NCBI RefSeq assembly: GCF_002310815.1
Contig: NZ_CP011032.1
Coordinates: 164,001 to 228,000, forward strand
Source: Pseudoalteromonas tunicata
Lineage (GTDB): Bacteria > Pseudomonadota > Gammaproteobacteria > Enterobacterales > Alteromonadaceae
Reading direction: 5' to 3'
Length of the DNA stretch: 64,000 nucleotides
The position numbers and the translations under genes are program-made. How positions within the stretch are numbered: position 1 is the first letter of the stretch; the number at the start of each line of letters is the position of its first letter. Below, piece by piece: positions 54,335 to 63,318 of the stretch. Below the pieces are notes generated by a model. That model made no database searches. It was not told the DNA's origin and saw only the letters and a list, made by a program, of their open reading frames with translations.

Positions 54335-54348
54335 CACGAGATATCGTG
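54335..54348. promoter_or_regulatory. Dyad at the start of the sigma54 activator gene
   Basis: CACGAGATATCGTG has 5-bp arms CACGA/TCGTG and resembles CACGGTATATCGTG upstream of ccoG at 46024-46037. It overlaps the alternative GTG start, so it could be an autoregulatory site. Confidence 0.35.
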
Positions 54349-54474
54349 CCGCTATTGTGTTGTGTTTTTTAAATAAAAGAAAGTGATAAACGGCAATATA
54401 AAATGATTGATGGTGAAACTATGTTAATACAAAAGGTTAGAATCGCTTTATTCAAAAAATAAAAAGGAGCGATG

Positions 54475-55413
54475 ATGCAGATTTCAGTTGAGGGTGTCGT
54501 TAAAGGTTACGCAACGGTTATAGCGGTAAAAGGAATTAGTTTTGCCGTCCAGCAAGGTGAAATATTTGCTTTATTAGGCCCTAATGGTGCGGGAAAATCC
54601 TCTTTAGTGAGAATGTTGGTGGGATTTACTCATCCAGATGAAGGGCAAATTAGGGTTAATGTTAACAATCAAAGCTACGCAGCTATTCCAAATGACCAAT
54701 TAGGTTACCTACCAGAAGATAGAGGACTTTACGCCGAAAAAACCGTGGCTCAAAACTTACTTTATTTTGCCGCGCTGCATGGTTTAGATAAAGTAACAGC
54801 CAAAGAGCGTATGGATTATTGGCTAGAGCGCTTTGACTTGTTAGATAGAAAAGAGCAGCCACTTAAGTCGCTTTCTAAAGGCAATCAGCAAAAAGTTCAG
54901 TTAGTGAATGCGGTATTACACCAGCCTAAAATTGTGATTTTAGATGAACCATTTTCAGGCTTAGATCCCATCAACCAAGAAAAAGTAGTGCTATTTTTAG
55001 CTGAGCTAAAACAACAGGGTATGACGGTGATTTTAAGTGCGCACCAGATGTCGATGGTGGAAAAGTTGGCCGATCGTATGTTGTTAATGAATCATGGTGA
55101 AGTGGTGCTGTATGGGAGTTTGACTGATATTCAGCAGCAAATTGGTGTCGGTGCTGAGTTGGTAGTAGAGTTTTCTCAATTACCCACTCTTGAAGCAATT
55201 AGCGCAGCACTTAGGCATTTTAATTTTAGCTTAAATGAACACAATGCTGTGGTGGTGAGCCTAGCCAGTACCAGTGAGGTTAATGACGCTTTAACGCAAC
55301 TACTGACTTTGGGGCATATTACCAAATTAGACAGTAAGAAAATGGATTTGCATCAGCTCTACCTCAAAGCAATTTCAGAGCATCAAGGAGAAATCAAAAA
55401 TGTCGCAGCTTAA
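54475..55413 (+). CDS. NatA-like ABC transporter ATPase
   Basis: ABC-2-type ATPase with Walker A GPNGAGKSSLVRM, Q-loop LPEDRGLY, signature SLSKGNQQKVQL, Walker B IVILDEPFSGLD and H-loop LSAHQM. The C-terminal 95 residues resemble the DUF4162 extension of NatA-like ATPases. Two ATGs (54472, 54475) follow AAGGAGCG; the second has better spacing. Signature motif LSKGN instead of LSGGQ is usual in this branch. With the permease gene it forms an exporter, divergent from the sigma54 activator gene. Confidence 0.9.
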   Translation: MQISVEGVVKGYATVIAVKGISFAVQQGEIFALLGPNGAGKSSLVRMLVGFTHPDEGQIRVNVNNQSYAAIPNDQLGYLPEDRGLYAEKTVAQNLLYFAALHGLDKVTAKERMDYWLERFDLLDRKEQPLKSLSKGNQQKVQLVNAVLHQPKIVILDEPFSGLDPINQEKVVLFLAELKQQGMTVILSAHQMSMVEKLADRMLLMNHGEVVLYGSLTDIQQQIGVGAELVVEFSQLPTLEAISAALRHFNFSLNEHNAVVVSLASTSEVNDALTQLLTLGHITKLDSKKMDLHQLYLKAISEHQGEIKNVAA

Positions 55414-56587
55414 TAAAACATTACTAGTTGCAAAATGGGAGTTCATGCACTTTTTTAAATGGAAGCAGGAGATTATTAGTAAGTTAGTGATGCTTGGGAT
55501 TGCTGCTGTGGTGTTTTTTTGGCATAGCAGCCAAGAGTTTGTGGCGACGCAATATCAAGTTGCTGTTATTGCAGAGCATGCCCCTAATGGTGAAATTGAT
55601 GATTTTGTTTTTACTCAGTCAAGCTTGCCAAAAGAGCAATTGTTAGCGCAGCTTAAATCCGGTGAAATTGATGCATTACTTATCGCGCAACAGACAAAAT
55701 CAGAAGTGGCAACATTTGACTTGTATAGTCAAGGTAAGCATGGCTGGCAAGGTGATTTGGCGGATGTACTTGAACGTCATTATGCAGCGCAGGTCACTAA
55801 GCAATTAGGTTTAAGCGAATCTCAGTTGGCACAATTGCAACATCCTGTTTTTATTCATAATCAGTATTTAGACAGCCAAGTGAAAACTGAAGATAAAGCA
55901 TCAAGCTTCACGGCAATCGGAGTGTTAATCTTGATGGCGATAGGAATATTTGTCTCTTTTGCCCAAATATTTGTTTCGATTACCGGAGAAAAGCAACAAC
56001 GTGTTACAGAGCAATTATATGCGTGTATGGATGCCCAAACTTGGATTGACGGTAAAATTTTAGGGCAAATGTTATTAGCATTAAAAGCGATGGCCGGTAC
56101 CTTAATTTCAATGGTATTGGGATTTAGTTTTATGCAGGTGATTATTCGTGGTCAAGGGCTGGATTTATCTTTTATTGATTGGCCCTTACTGCCTTGGTTG
56201 CTGATATTTGCCAGTTTAGGTTTGTATTTGGCAACGGCATTTATGGCGGCGGTTGCGGCCGCCATTGATGACCCAAACCACAGTGGTAAATCATCATTTA
56301 TGATGTTGCCTTTGGTGCCAATGATTTTAACATTTATTGTTATGGATAGCCCTAGTGGTTGGGCGTTGACGATGTTGAGTTATTTTCCGCTGACCTCTTT
56401 TGCTGCAATGCCAGTAAAAATGGCTTTAGTTGAAGTCAGTATTTGGCAACCCATTTTGTCTATCGTCTTAATAGTTTTGACCTGTTGGTATGCGCGCCGC
56501 CTAGCGGGTCGCATGTTTAAAATGGGCATGGTGATGTACGGCAAAGAGCCAAGCGTTAAACAAATGGTGAAATGGGCTTTGTCATAA
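55400..56587 (+). CDS. NatB-like ABC-2 permease
   Basis: Overlaps the ATPase gene by 14 bp. A 395-residue ABC-2 permease: one N-terminal helix (about 27-41), an extracytoplasmic domain of about 130 residues, then five helices from about 170 on (for example ILMAIGIFVSFAQIFVSITGEKQQRVTEQL core GEKQQRVTEQLYA). The GEKQQR motif is characteristic for NatB/YhaP-type permeases. NatAB of Bacillus exports sodium; substrates in gammaproteobacteria are mostly unknown. Confidence 0.88.
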   Translation: MSQLNKTLLVAKWEFMHFFKWKQEIISKLVMLGIAAVVFFWHSSQEFVATQYQVAVIAEHAPNGEIDDFVFTQSSLPKEQLLAQLKSGEIDALLIAQQTKSEVATFDLYSQGKHGWQGDLADVLERHYAAQVTKQLGLSESQLAQLQHPVFIHNQYLDSQVKTEDKASSFTAIGVLILMAIGIFVSFAQIFVSITGEKQQRVTEQLYACMDAQTWIDGKILGQMLLALKAMAGTLISMVLGFSFMQVIIRGQGLDLSFIDWPLLPWLLIFASLGLYLATAFMAAVAAAIDDPNHSGKSSFMMLPLVPMILTFIVMDSPSGWALTMLSYFPLTSFAAMPVKMALVEVSIWQPILSIVLIVLTCWYARRLAGRMFKMGMVMYGKEPSVKQMVKWALS

Positions 56588-56616
56588 GCAATAACAAGCA
56601 GTTGCAAAGAGTTAAG

Positions 56617-56645
56617 TGGCGCGCATAAATCGCGCCATTTTTTAT
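56617..56645 (+). terminator. Terminator of the NatAB-like operon
   Basis: TGGCGCG and CGCGCCA pair around CATAAAT and are followed by TTTTTTTAT. Confidence 0.9.
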
Positions 56646-56798
56646 GGCTTTTGGTTTGTTTAGCTTAAAACTTGTTCTAAAACAAAGTTTTTATTGCTTT
56701 GAATTTGAGTAATTAACGAACTTGATTTAGGTCAATTTTTATTCGTGAAGATCATTAATACTGGCTGTGTTGAAACAAAAATACAGTGAGGGATTATC

Positions 56799-57014
56799 AT
56801 GCATACAGTTAAAAAAAGTGAAATCGTCGTAGTTGTGATTGCTATTTTGGCATTTGTTGTTGGTGTCGTTGGGCATTTGGCTGGAGCAAGTTATGCAAAC
56901 TCCGATGCATTTGGTTATATTGCCGCACCTACACCGTTAATTGTTGGTTTGATTGCATTTATTGCTTATAAATATGCAGAAGCTGCTGAGCGTAACAACC
57001 CCAGTGATCACTAA
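56799..57014 (+). CDS. Small membrane protein, two helices
   Basis: A 71-residue protein, start after GAGGGA. Two hydrophobic segments (about 9-30, VVVVIAILAFVVGVVGHLAG, and 44-62) and a charged tail YAEAAERNNPSDH. Not recognised. Presence of its own ribosome site, the normal length for a small membrane protein and a downstream terminator-like hairpin support it as a real gene. Confidence 0.65.
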   Translation: MHTVKKSEIVVVVIAILAFVVGVVGHLAGASYANSDAFGYIAAPTPLIVGLIAFIAYKYAEAAERNNPSDH

Positions 57015-57086
57015 AATTTTTAAAATTAATAATAAGTTATTCACTTTGAGCTGTAATTACAGCCATCTAAGTTAGGTATGGATGAG

Positions 57087-57116
57087 CAAGGCAGTTGAAA
57101 TGCTGTCTTGTTGTTT
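57087..57116 (+). terminator. Terminator-like hairpin after the small membrane protein
   Basis: CAAGGCAG and CTGTCTTG pair (one G-T) around an 8-nt loop, followed by TTGTTTTAT. A perfect 14-bp palindrome GCTGTAATTACAGC lies upstream at 57051-57064. Confidence 0.6.
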
Positions 57117-57135
57117 TATCTCTAATAAGTACAAT

Positions 57136-57750
57136 TTAAAGAGGCTTGTCGGCCTTTAGCGTCGCTAAAATATATTGCATCACTTGGCGAGAATAAATCA
57201 TTGTCGTATGGCTTAAGTGAAAGATCTTATGCTCGGCCATGCCGTGCAACTTGGTTTCGTCGAGTAATACTGTGCCATCAGATTGGCTGCCTTTTTCTAG
57301 TAATGGCATTAAACCAATGGGTAAATCACCTGCAATACTGTACAGCTTGGCGTTAAACGGCCAATCGGCATTATTTGAGAGTAAAAATTCAACGCTATTT
57401 TTAAGCAAACTATCAAACCCTTTTTCTTGCATGTGCTTGGCAATTTGGCTGCCTTTATGAGGCGTGCCTAAAGTGATAACTTTGGTAATAAATTGGGTAT
57501 TTACACTGTTTGATTCTAAATAAGCGCGGGCAATTAGGCCACCGAGTGAATGGCACACTAAAGCTGTATGTTGGTCGCCAATAAATGAATCCATTTGCTG
57601 AAAAATAGTTTCTTTATCAGGTGACAAGCTGTTGTAAGTGAGGTTCAAAATTTCAAACCCCGCCTTTTTGAGTTGATGACATAACGGACGCATAACAAAG
57701 CCAGACATGTATAAACCGTGTAATACTATGATGCGTTTTATTGTCGTCAT
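57136..57750 (-). CDS. Alpha/beta hydrolase (lipase/PGAP1-like)
   Basis: A 204-residue alpha/beta hydrolase. VVLHGLYM-type opening (IIVLHGLYMSGFVMRPL), nucleophile elbow CHSLGGLIARAYLE (Ser near 83), GTPHKGSQIAKHM near 115 typical of PGAP1/lipase relatives, acid within the GSQSDGTVLLDE segment and a His near FHLSHTTMIYS. No signal peptide, so cytoplasmic. Likely a carboxylesterase or small lipase; substrate unknown. Confidence 0.85.
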   Translation of the reverse strand: MTTIKRIIVLHGLYMSGFVMRPLCHQLKKAGFEILNLTYNSLSPDKETIFQQMDSFIGDQHTALVCHSLGGLIARAYLESNSVNTQFITKVITLGTPHKGSQIAKHMQEKGFDSLLKNSVEFLLSNNADWPFNAKLYSIAGDLPIGLMPLLEKGSQSDGTVLLDETKLHGMAEHKIFHLSHTTMIYSRQVMQYILATLKADKPL

Positions 57751-57818
57751 ATAAACCCCGAGAATGAGTTGAGCTAAGTCTAGCGACAGTTTTGCTGACT
57801 GTCATTGCAAATTTATGG

Positions 57819-58850
57819 CTACGACTTTTTTCGTTTTAACCATATCAACGGTAATAACCCAATTAATAACCACTGCAAAGCACCTGCACTTTGTATCACT
57901 TCAATTTCAAGATAATTATTTTGTTGAATATAATCTCTTGATTCTAAAGCGACATGACCTAAAGAGGTCCACGCTGAGGCTTGTAAATAGTGCAGTTGGT
58001 AACCATCTGATGCATCGCGAATTTCAATCGAAAGGTCGTAATGGCTCGGTCTAAACCCATTGGCAAGTAGTACGTCAAAATGCTGCTGATCTGAACTTGA
58101 ATTACCGTAAAGTGTAAATGGTCTGCTGGTATATACAACTTGTTTATCAATAATTAAATCGGCAACAACTGTTTGTTTTTGAAAGTGGCTATCGGCATCT
58201 AAATGCAGCGTGAATCCTTCAAAGTAGCCATCGTTATCTGCATCTTGATCTAATTCTAATCGTAATGAATAAATTGATAATTGGTTGTCTTGGTCAAAGC
58301 GTTGACCTTCTAAGGCGATATCCTGCAATGCGCTAAAATCATGATTGTCAGCATGAAGTAAGCGCTGCTGATCACTGTCTTGGATTTCTATAATGATTTG
58401 GTAATAGTCGCTGGTAAAGTCAGATAAAAGTTGAAATTCAAACTGCTGACTATCTTGGGTGCTATTGCTGTTTATGGTAAAAAAATCGCTAGAGAATAAA
58501 TGGTGGATTTGACCATTACTGCCTTGCAGGTAAAAGGTCGCTGCAACTTCATGGCTTTGATTTTGCTGCGTATCTAAGTCGAGTGTAAGGGCTAAATTTT
58601 GATAATAGCCATCGTTATCAATATCTTGATAGATACTGCTTTGAAGTTCATAAATCCAAACCGAACTGGTTGCGTTGCTCGTTGGTTTGATTACCGCAGG
58701 TTTATTGGGCGCAATCTTATTGAGGCTTGAGATGCTGCGAGTCTGGTTCGCTTTTATTTTGCTGGTATCGTTTAAGGCATTGGTCGCATTTGCGTTTGTG
58801 ATAAAAAGTGAGCTTGCAAAGGCTAAAATAAGCATAATTGGTCGTTGCAT
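57819..58850 (-). CDS. Choice-of-anchor H-type surface protein
   Basis: A signal peptide (ending NANA) is followed by a linker and two beta-domain repeats, each with DxDNDGYYQNLALTLDLD or DADNDGYFEGFTLHLD, a calcium-binding-like signature. The C-terminus GALQWLLIGLLPLIWLKRKKS is a hydrophobic helix with basic end, like the sorting tails of Gly-rich (GlyGly-CTERM) proteins but with the glycines mostly gone. I recognise this layout as the choice-of-anchor H family. Probably exported and membrane- or surface-anchored. Confidence 0.75.
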   Translation of the reverse strand: MQRPIMLILAFASSLFITNANATNALNDTSKIKANQTRSISSLNKIAPNKPAVIKPTSNATSSVWIYELQSSIYQDIDNDGYYQNLALTLDLDTQQNQSHEVAATFYLQGSNGQIHHLFSSDFFTINSNSTQDSQQFEFQLLSDFTSDYYQIIIEIQDSDQQRLLHADNHDFSALQDIALEGQRFDQDNQLSIYSLRLELDQDADNDGYFEGFTLHLDADSHFQKQTVVADLIIDKQVVYTSRPFTLYGNSSSDQQHFDVLLANGFRPSHYDLSIEIRDASDGYQLHYLQASAWTSLGHVALESRDYIQQNNYLEIEVIQSAGALQWLLIGLLPLIWLKRKKS

Positions 58851-59022
58851 AGTGATTCATCCGCCAGTTAGGGTTTATGTTATAAAAGCCTTATTTGACT
58901 GAATCATTACTGAATGTTGTTCAGTTACGCCAAGTTCAGTTGTTAAAAATTGTGTGATTTACTGTCTCTGAAATTGTTACAATTGTTTTTTGCTAAAAAT
59001 CAATGGAATAGTTTTGTCTCAG

Positions 59023-60249
59023 ATGCCTCTTAATTCTTTTTGCGCTTCAGCAGTTAAGTATTGCAAGCCGCTTGCTTTACATCAGTGGTTGGGATTTCAA
59101 CTGAGTATTTTCTTGTTGTTATTCAGCTTAAGTGGGGTGATTTGTTTAATCGATGCACCGCTGCGCGCATTGTTAAGTGGGCAATATCAGCCAACTCTCA
59201 AAACTGCAAACATAGATTGGCAAAAGCTTGAGACAAACTTAGCTGCGCAGTATTCAGGGATGCAAATTTACAATGTGGCTGTTGAACCAGAAAATTATTT
59301 GGTGGGTAAGGTCAGCCTGATGCAGGCTAAAACCCCCGATAGCCCAGCCCATAAAATAGAGGTTTATTTCGACCGCAATACTCAAGAGTTAGTTGCAGAG
59401 CAACATCAAGCTGATTGGCTACATAAAGTAGGGCGTTTTCATCGTAATCTAAGTCAAATGAGAGCTTTGAATATTTGGTTGTTGGCAATAGGCCCTTTGA
59501 TGCTGCTGGTTATTTGTTTAAGTTTTTATCAGTATCGTCATCGTTTTGTGAGTTTATGGCAGCGTAAAAGCAATTCGAAACGGGTGTTACATCAATGGCT
59601 GATGGCGTGGTGCGTGCCGATGACGCTATTAATTGCGCTAAGTGCCAGTTGGTTTTTTATTGAAAGTGTATTGTGGCAAAACAAAATATCGGTTTATCCA
59701 AATTTACCAAAATCCGATGGTCAAGTGCGAGAGATGGCGCTGCCGTTAAGTCAGTTAATGTTACAAGTGCAAAAAGCTGCACCGCAAAGAATGATTCGCT
59801 CTGTGAGTTACCCTTCAAGTGGTACCGGTACTTTTTCAGTTTTGCTGCAAAGTGAGCAAGCCTTGGTTTATTACCGAGCTGAGCAACTGCATTTTAATGC
59901 GTTTACAGGCCAATTATTACACCACATTAAACCAGAACATGTTGTAGGGTTAGCTTGGTTGGCTGATTTAATGCGCTACTTACATTATGGCGAAGCCAGT
60001 GGTTTGATGTGGTTATTGTTGTTAGCAAGTCTTGGATTTAGTTTTGCGATTTATTTAGTGATGGGTAGTTATTATCGTCAGTTAAAACATCGCCAGCTTA
60101 AAGCACGATTTGGTTTGGTAAAATTTGTTTTGTTGATGGTTGGGAATGTTCTGGCAATTGCATTGGCATGCTATGGCATTTTTCAGTTGAGTAATAGCGC
60201 CCCTTATTACGGTTGGCCTGTCGTTTCGCCTATTTTGGCTATTAGCTAA
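59023..60249 (+). CDS. PepSY-associated transmembrane protein
   Basis: Four hydrophobic helices with two periplasmic sections carrying PepSY-like folds: LHQWLGFQLSIFLLLFSLSGVI at the start (core LHQWLGFQLSIFLLLFSL), the first periplasmic section with VYFDRNTQELV, VGRFHRNL before the second helix, a second loop, and RYLHYGEASGLMWLL near the end. Such proteins, often linked to iron/siderophore genes, are thought to act as ferric reductases or in iron acquisition. A TTG at 58990 opens the frame; ATG 59023 is preferred. No iron gene adjoins it here. Confidence 0.82.
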   Translation: MPLNSFCASAVKYCKPLALHQWLGFQLSIFLLLFSLSGVICLIDAPLRALLSGQYQPTLKTANIDWQKLETNLAAQYSGMQIYNVAVEPENYLVGKVSLMQAKTPDSPAHKIEVYFDRNTQELVAEQHQADWLHKVGRFHRNLSQMRALNIWLLAIGPLMLLVICLSFYQYRHRFVSLWQRKSNSKRVLHQWLMAWCVPMTLLIALSASWFFIESVLWQNKISVYPNLPKSDGQVREMALPLSQLMLQVQKAAPQRMIRSVSYPSSGTGTFSVLLQSEQALVYYRAEQLHFNAFTGQLLHHIKPEHVVGLAWLADLMRYLHYGEASGLMWLLLLASLGFSFAIYLVMGSYYRQLKHRQLKARFGLVKFVLLMVGNVLAIALACYGIFQLSNSAPYYGWPVVSPILAIS

Positions 60250-60268
60250 TTTTCGGTTTACTTTAAAT

Positions 60269-60296
60269 TTTGGATAAGAAGCGCTTCTTATCCAAA
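60269..60296. repeat. 28-bp perfect palindrome
   Basis: TTTGGATAAGAAGC and its exact reverse complement meet without a spacer, centred at 60282/60283, between the converging PepSY and yaeQ genes. It may act as a terminator for either gene (short T/A flanks) or as a binding site. Confidence 0.85.
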
Positions 60297-60319
60297 TTAA
60301 GCTGGTACCATTTTATCAG

Positions 60320-60856
60320 TTACAGCAGTTGGATTGGTTTTATTTCCACACTGTTATTGGCATCTGAAAGCCATACATCACCATCCTGAATGGTAATATT
60401 GAGTTGCATGCTACGCGCGGCAAGCGCTGCAATTTGTTGGGTAGCATGTGAAGGTAGCGAAAAAATCTCTAAGTTTTTCAAATGTGATAGTTTGCTTGCA
60501 TTTTTTTGCCACCAAATATCTTGCGCACCTTCGCCATAGGTATAAAGGCGAACCTTTTTTGCTCGTCCGACTGCTTTTTTCAAGCGTTTTTCTTCAGGTA
60601 GGCCCAGTTCTACCCACAACTCAATTTCACCACTGTAATTTTTAGCCCAAATTTCAGGCTCATCATCTGCACATAAGCCTTTGGTAAACTCTAAATGTTC
60701 ACACGTATTGAGAGCATAAGCTAAAACTCGAATCATTAACCGCTGTTCGGTTTCTGACGGGTGCTGGGCTATGGTTAAGTTTAAGTCTTGATAAATGTGT
60801 CTATCCATGTCGCTTACAGTGACAAGCGCTTTGATTATGGTTGCTTTAAGGGCCAT
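60320..60856 (-). CDS. yaeQ: YaeQ family protein
   Basis: The 178-residue product begins MALKATIIKALVTVSDMDRHIYQ, the YaeQ signature, with ETEQRLMIRVLAYAL, DEPEIWAKNYSGEIELWVELGLP and KLENLEIFSLP-type LKNLEIFSLP later. YaeQ has a PD-(D/E)XK nuclease-like fold; the acidic and lysine residues of that site seem present in DDEPEIWAK and ELWVELG. Its cellular role is unclear; E. coli YaeQ was linked to suppression of rfaH defects. Confidence 0.93.
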   Translation of the reverse strand: MALKATIIKALVTVSDMDRHIYQDLNLTIAQHPSETEQRLMIRVLAYALNTCEHLEFTKGLCADDEPEIWAKNYSGEIELWVELGLPEEKRLKKAVGRAKKVRLYTYGEGAQDIWWQKNASKLSHLKNLEIFSLPSHATQQIAALAARSMQLNITIQDGDVWLSDANNSVEIKPIQLL

Positions 60857-60961
60857 ATTGAGTACTAACTAAAAAATTTTGCCAAGTATATCTGAATATT
60901 GGTGACTCGGCGCGCTTAGGGCAGCTAAAATAACCGGCTTAATGATAGTGAGGAGTAAAAA

Positions 60962-61906
60962 ATGGCGATCCAATGGTTCCCAGGCCACATGAACAAGGCC
61001 CGTAACGAAATAAAAGAAGTCATGCCACAAATGGACGTGATTATCGAAGTATTGGATGCGCGTATTCCTTACAGTAGTGAAAATCCAATGGTTACGGCAT
61101 TACGTGCTGATAAACCAGTTATAAAAATTTTGAACAAAGCAGATTTAGCCGATCCCGTGATGACTTCTGCTTGGATGAGTTACTTTGAGCAAGAAAATGG
61201 TGTAAAAGCGATTGCCTTTGGTAATGATAAAGCGGCTGAAGTACATAAAATTAATGAGTTATGTAAAAAGCTAGTGCCTCACAAGGTTGGACCTGATAAA
61301 CAAATTAAAGCCATGATCATGGGGATCCCTAATGTAGGAAAATCGACCTTGATTAATACGCTTGCGGGTCGTATTGTAGCCAAAACTGGTAATGAACCAG
61401 CGGTCACCAAAGCGCAGCAACGTATCAAACTTGAAGATGGCATTATGCTTTACGATACGCCGGGCATGTTGTGGCCAAAAGTAGAAAATGAAAACTCAGG
61501 TTATCGTTTAGCTGCGACAGGCGCTATTCGTGATACTGCGATTGAATACGAAGATGTCGCAAGTTATACCGCAGAGTATTTATTACAGAGCTACCCTAAA
61601 CTTTTACAACAGCGTTATAAAATCGATGAGTTACCTGAGCAAGATTGGCAATTTATTGAGCTTGCAGGTAAAAAACGTGGTTGTATTCGTCAAGGTAATC
61701 AAATCGATACTCATAAAATGTCAGAAATTTTGATCAATGAGCTTCGTGATGGTGTAATTGGGCGCATTACGATGGAAACGCCAGCAATGCGTGATGCCGA
61801 AGAGCTTGTAGTTGAACAATTACGTATTGATGCACAGCTAAAACTGGCAGCTAAAGAACAAGAGAAAAAAGATCGTCGTGCCCGTGCACGAAAAAACAGG
61901 CGTTAA
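60962..61906 (+). CDS. rbgA: Ribosome biogenesis GTPase RbgA/YlqF
   Basis: Circularly permuted GTPase: WFPGHMNKA at the start, NKADL (G4) near 58, then GIPNVGKSTLINTLAG (G1) near 121 and DTPGMLWPK (G3) near 165, followed by a helical C-terminal domain and a basic tail (KDRRARARKNRR). RbgA aids late 50S assembly; Bacillus RbgA recruits L16. GAGGAG precedes the ATG. It stands at the head of a row of small rightward genes. Confidence 0.93.
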   Translation: MAIQWFPGHMNKARNEIKEVMPQMDVIIEVLDARIPYSSENPMVTALRADKPVIKILNKADLADPVMTSAWMSYFEQENGVKAIAFGNDKAAEVHKINELCKKLVPHKVGPDKQIKAMIMGIPNVGKSTLINTLAGRIVAKTGNEPAVTKAQQRIKLEDGIMLYDTPGMLWPKVENENSGYRLAATGAIRDTAIEYEDVASYTAEYLLQSYPKLLQQRYKIDELPEQDWQFIELAGKKRGCIRQGNQIDTHKMSEILINELRDGVIGRITMETPAMRDAEELVVEQLRIDAQLKLAAKEQEKKDRRARARKNRR

Positions 61907-61988
61907 TCTAATGAGCTATTAAGTTGTTGCATTGAATCTTAATAGCTCAAATTTAATTTTATGCAGTCTTCTTTTTAAGGAAAAAAAC

Positions 61989-62381
61989 ATGATCAGAGCA
62001 GCTCAAGTTGTGATGTTTATGTGTGTAATGATGCTTTGTAGCGCTGCTGCTGTGGCGGCTGATATTTATAAATGGGTTGATGCTAAAGGTGTGGTGCACT
62101 ACTCCGATAGGCCTCATAATCAAACAGCGCAAAAAGTAACGTTAAAAAAAGGTAATGTGTCCGATCCTGTATCCATAACTGTGTTTGATGAAGCCTCAGA
62201 ATCTGCCGGCGACTCTACAGATGAAGGTAGTAATTTAGCCCAAGAGGTTAGTAAAGCTCCTCAATTTGACCCAAAAAAACAATGTGCGGCAATTAAGGCT
62301 GAGGTCAATAAAGTGAGTCAATCGGCTGATGCCAAGTTGCTTGAGTTATTACGCAATAAAATCAAAGAATTAGGCTGTTAG
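61989..62381 (+). CDS. DUF4124-domain exported protein
   Basis: A signal peptide ending AAAVAA is followed by the DUF4124 core DIYKWVDAKGVVHYSDRP at the mature N-terminus and a 70-residue helical tail with two Cys. The frame opens at 61932, but ATG 61989 has AAGGA eight bases upstream and begins the signal peptide (130 residues). DUF4124 occurs on many gammaproteobacterial periplasmic proteins; function unknown, perhaps cell-wall or glycan related. Confidence 0.85.
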   Translation: MIRAAQVVMFMCVMMLCSAAAVAADIYKWVDAKGVVHYSDRPHNQTAQKVTLKKGNVSDPVSITVFDEASESAGDSTDEGSNLAQEVSKAPQFDPKKQCAAIKAEVNKVSQSADAKLLELLRNKIKELGC

Positions 62382-62408
62382 CATTTATTAGTATAAAACG
62401 GAACATCT

Positions 62409-63143
62409 ATGTTATTAGCAAGAAGTACACAAATTGCTGCTAATTTATGGCAGTTCACAACAGCAACAAATTCCCATTTTGCTTTTAATTGTTACCTGAT
62501 AGTAGGTGATAAAACAGCATTAATTCATACTGGAAAACCATCACAATTTAATCAGATGCTTAAATTATTAGAGCAAGCGCTTGCTGGTCAAACGCTTGAT
62601 TATGTGCTGTTTTCGCATGTTGAAGCCGATGAATGTGGGGCGCTGGCTACTTTATTTACTCAATTCCCAAATTGCCAAGTTGTTTGTAATAAGGTTGCGG
62701 CTATTTCATTAAATGAGATGTTGCAAAATCCGCCAAGAGTACTCAAAGACGGTGAGTCTTTATCACTTGGCCAGTATCAATTAACCTTGCTTGATACTGC
62801 GCATTTTCCTCATAACTGGGATGGCCATTTATGGTATTGCCAAGAGCTAGCGTGTTTATTTAGCTCTGATTATTGTAGCTTAGGTGGCATTCACCCACCT
62901 ACGGTGCAAGAAGATTTAAGCCAACAGATGCTTGCTTTTATGGAGCAAGGAAATTTTATTACCCATGGTGCAGGCATAAGCCAGATCACCGAACGTTTAG
63001 CTCATCTGCCCGTGCAACTTATTGCAACTATGCATGGCCCTGCAACACAAGGGCATGCTGCTGCAAGTGTATTAAAAAATATTCACAATGCTTGGTTGAA
63101 AAAAGCGCAACTAGCTTTGAATGAACTAAAACCACTGCAATAA
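62409..63143 (+). CDS. MBL-fold protein with flavodiiron-type metal ligands
   Basis: A 244-residue metallo-beta-lactamase-fold protein. SHVEADECGAL near 69 gives the H-x-E-x-D motif of flavodiiron proteins rather than the HxHxDH of lactamases; further ligands are in DTAHFPHNWDG, SSDYCS and ATMHGPA. No flavodoxin domain follows. Stand-alone FDP-like domains are usually annotated as MBL-fold hydrolases or oxygen-binding di-iron proteins. The neighbour DUF4124 gene precedes it by 27 bp, perhaps in one unit. Confidence 0.82.
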   Translation: MLLARSTQIAANLWQFTTATNSHFAFNCYLIVGDKTALIHTGKPSQFNQMLKLLEQALAGQTLDYVLFSHVEADECGALATLFTQFPNCQVVCNKVAAISLNEMLQNPPRVLKDGESLSLGQYQLTLLDTAHFPHNWDGHLWYCQELACLFSSDYCSLGGIHPPTVQEDLSQQMLAFMEQGNFITHGAGISQITERLAHLPVQLIATMHGPATQGHAAASVLKNIHNAWLKKAQLALNELKPLQ

Positions 63144-63185
63144 TTTTAATAAAATCAAAGAGTCATTACTGATTAACTGCCATAA

Positions 63186-63207
63186 AAAAAGCCCGTAAGG
63201 GCTTTTT
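63186..63207. terminator. Bidirectional hairpin terminator
   Basis: AAAAAGCCC and GGGCTTTTT pair around GTAA, 42 nt after the MBL gene. It also faces the region to its right and could end a leftward transcript from there. Confidence 0.9.
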
Positions 63208-63318
63208 GGTTTCATATCTACCGTCACCGATATGAGCAATGTAGCAAGTAAATTGGTAAGGTTGGCCACCACAATTTATGACTCTGGGGCGATAGAGGCA
63301 AAGGCTGCAGTGGCCAAA

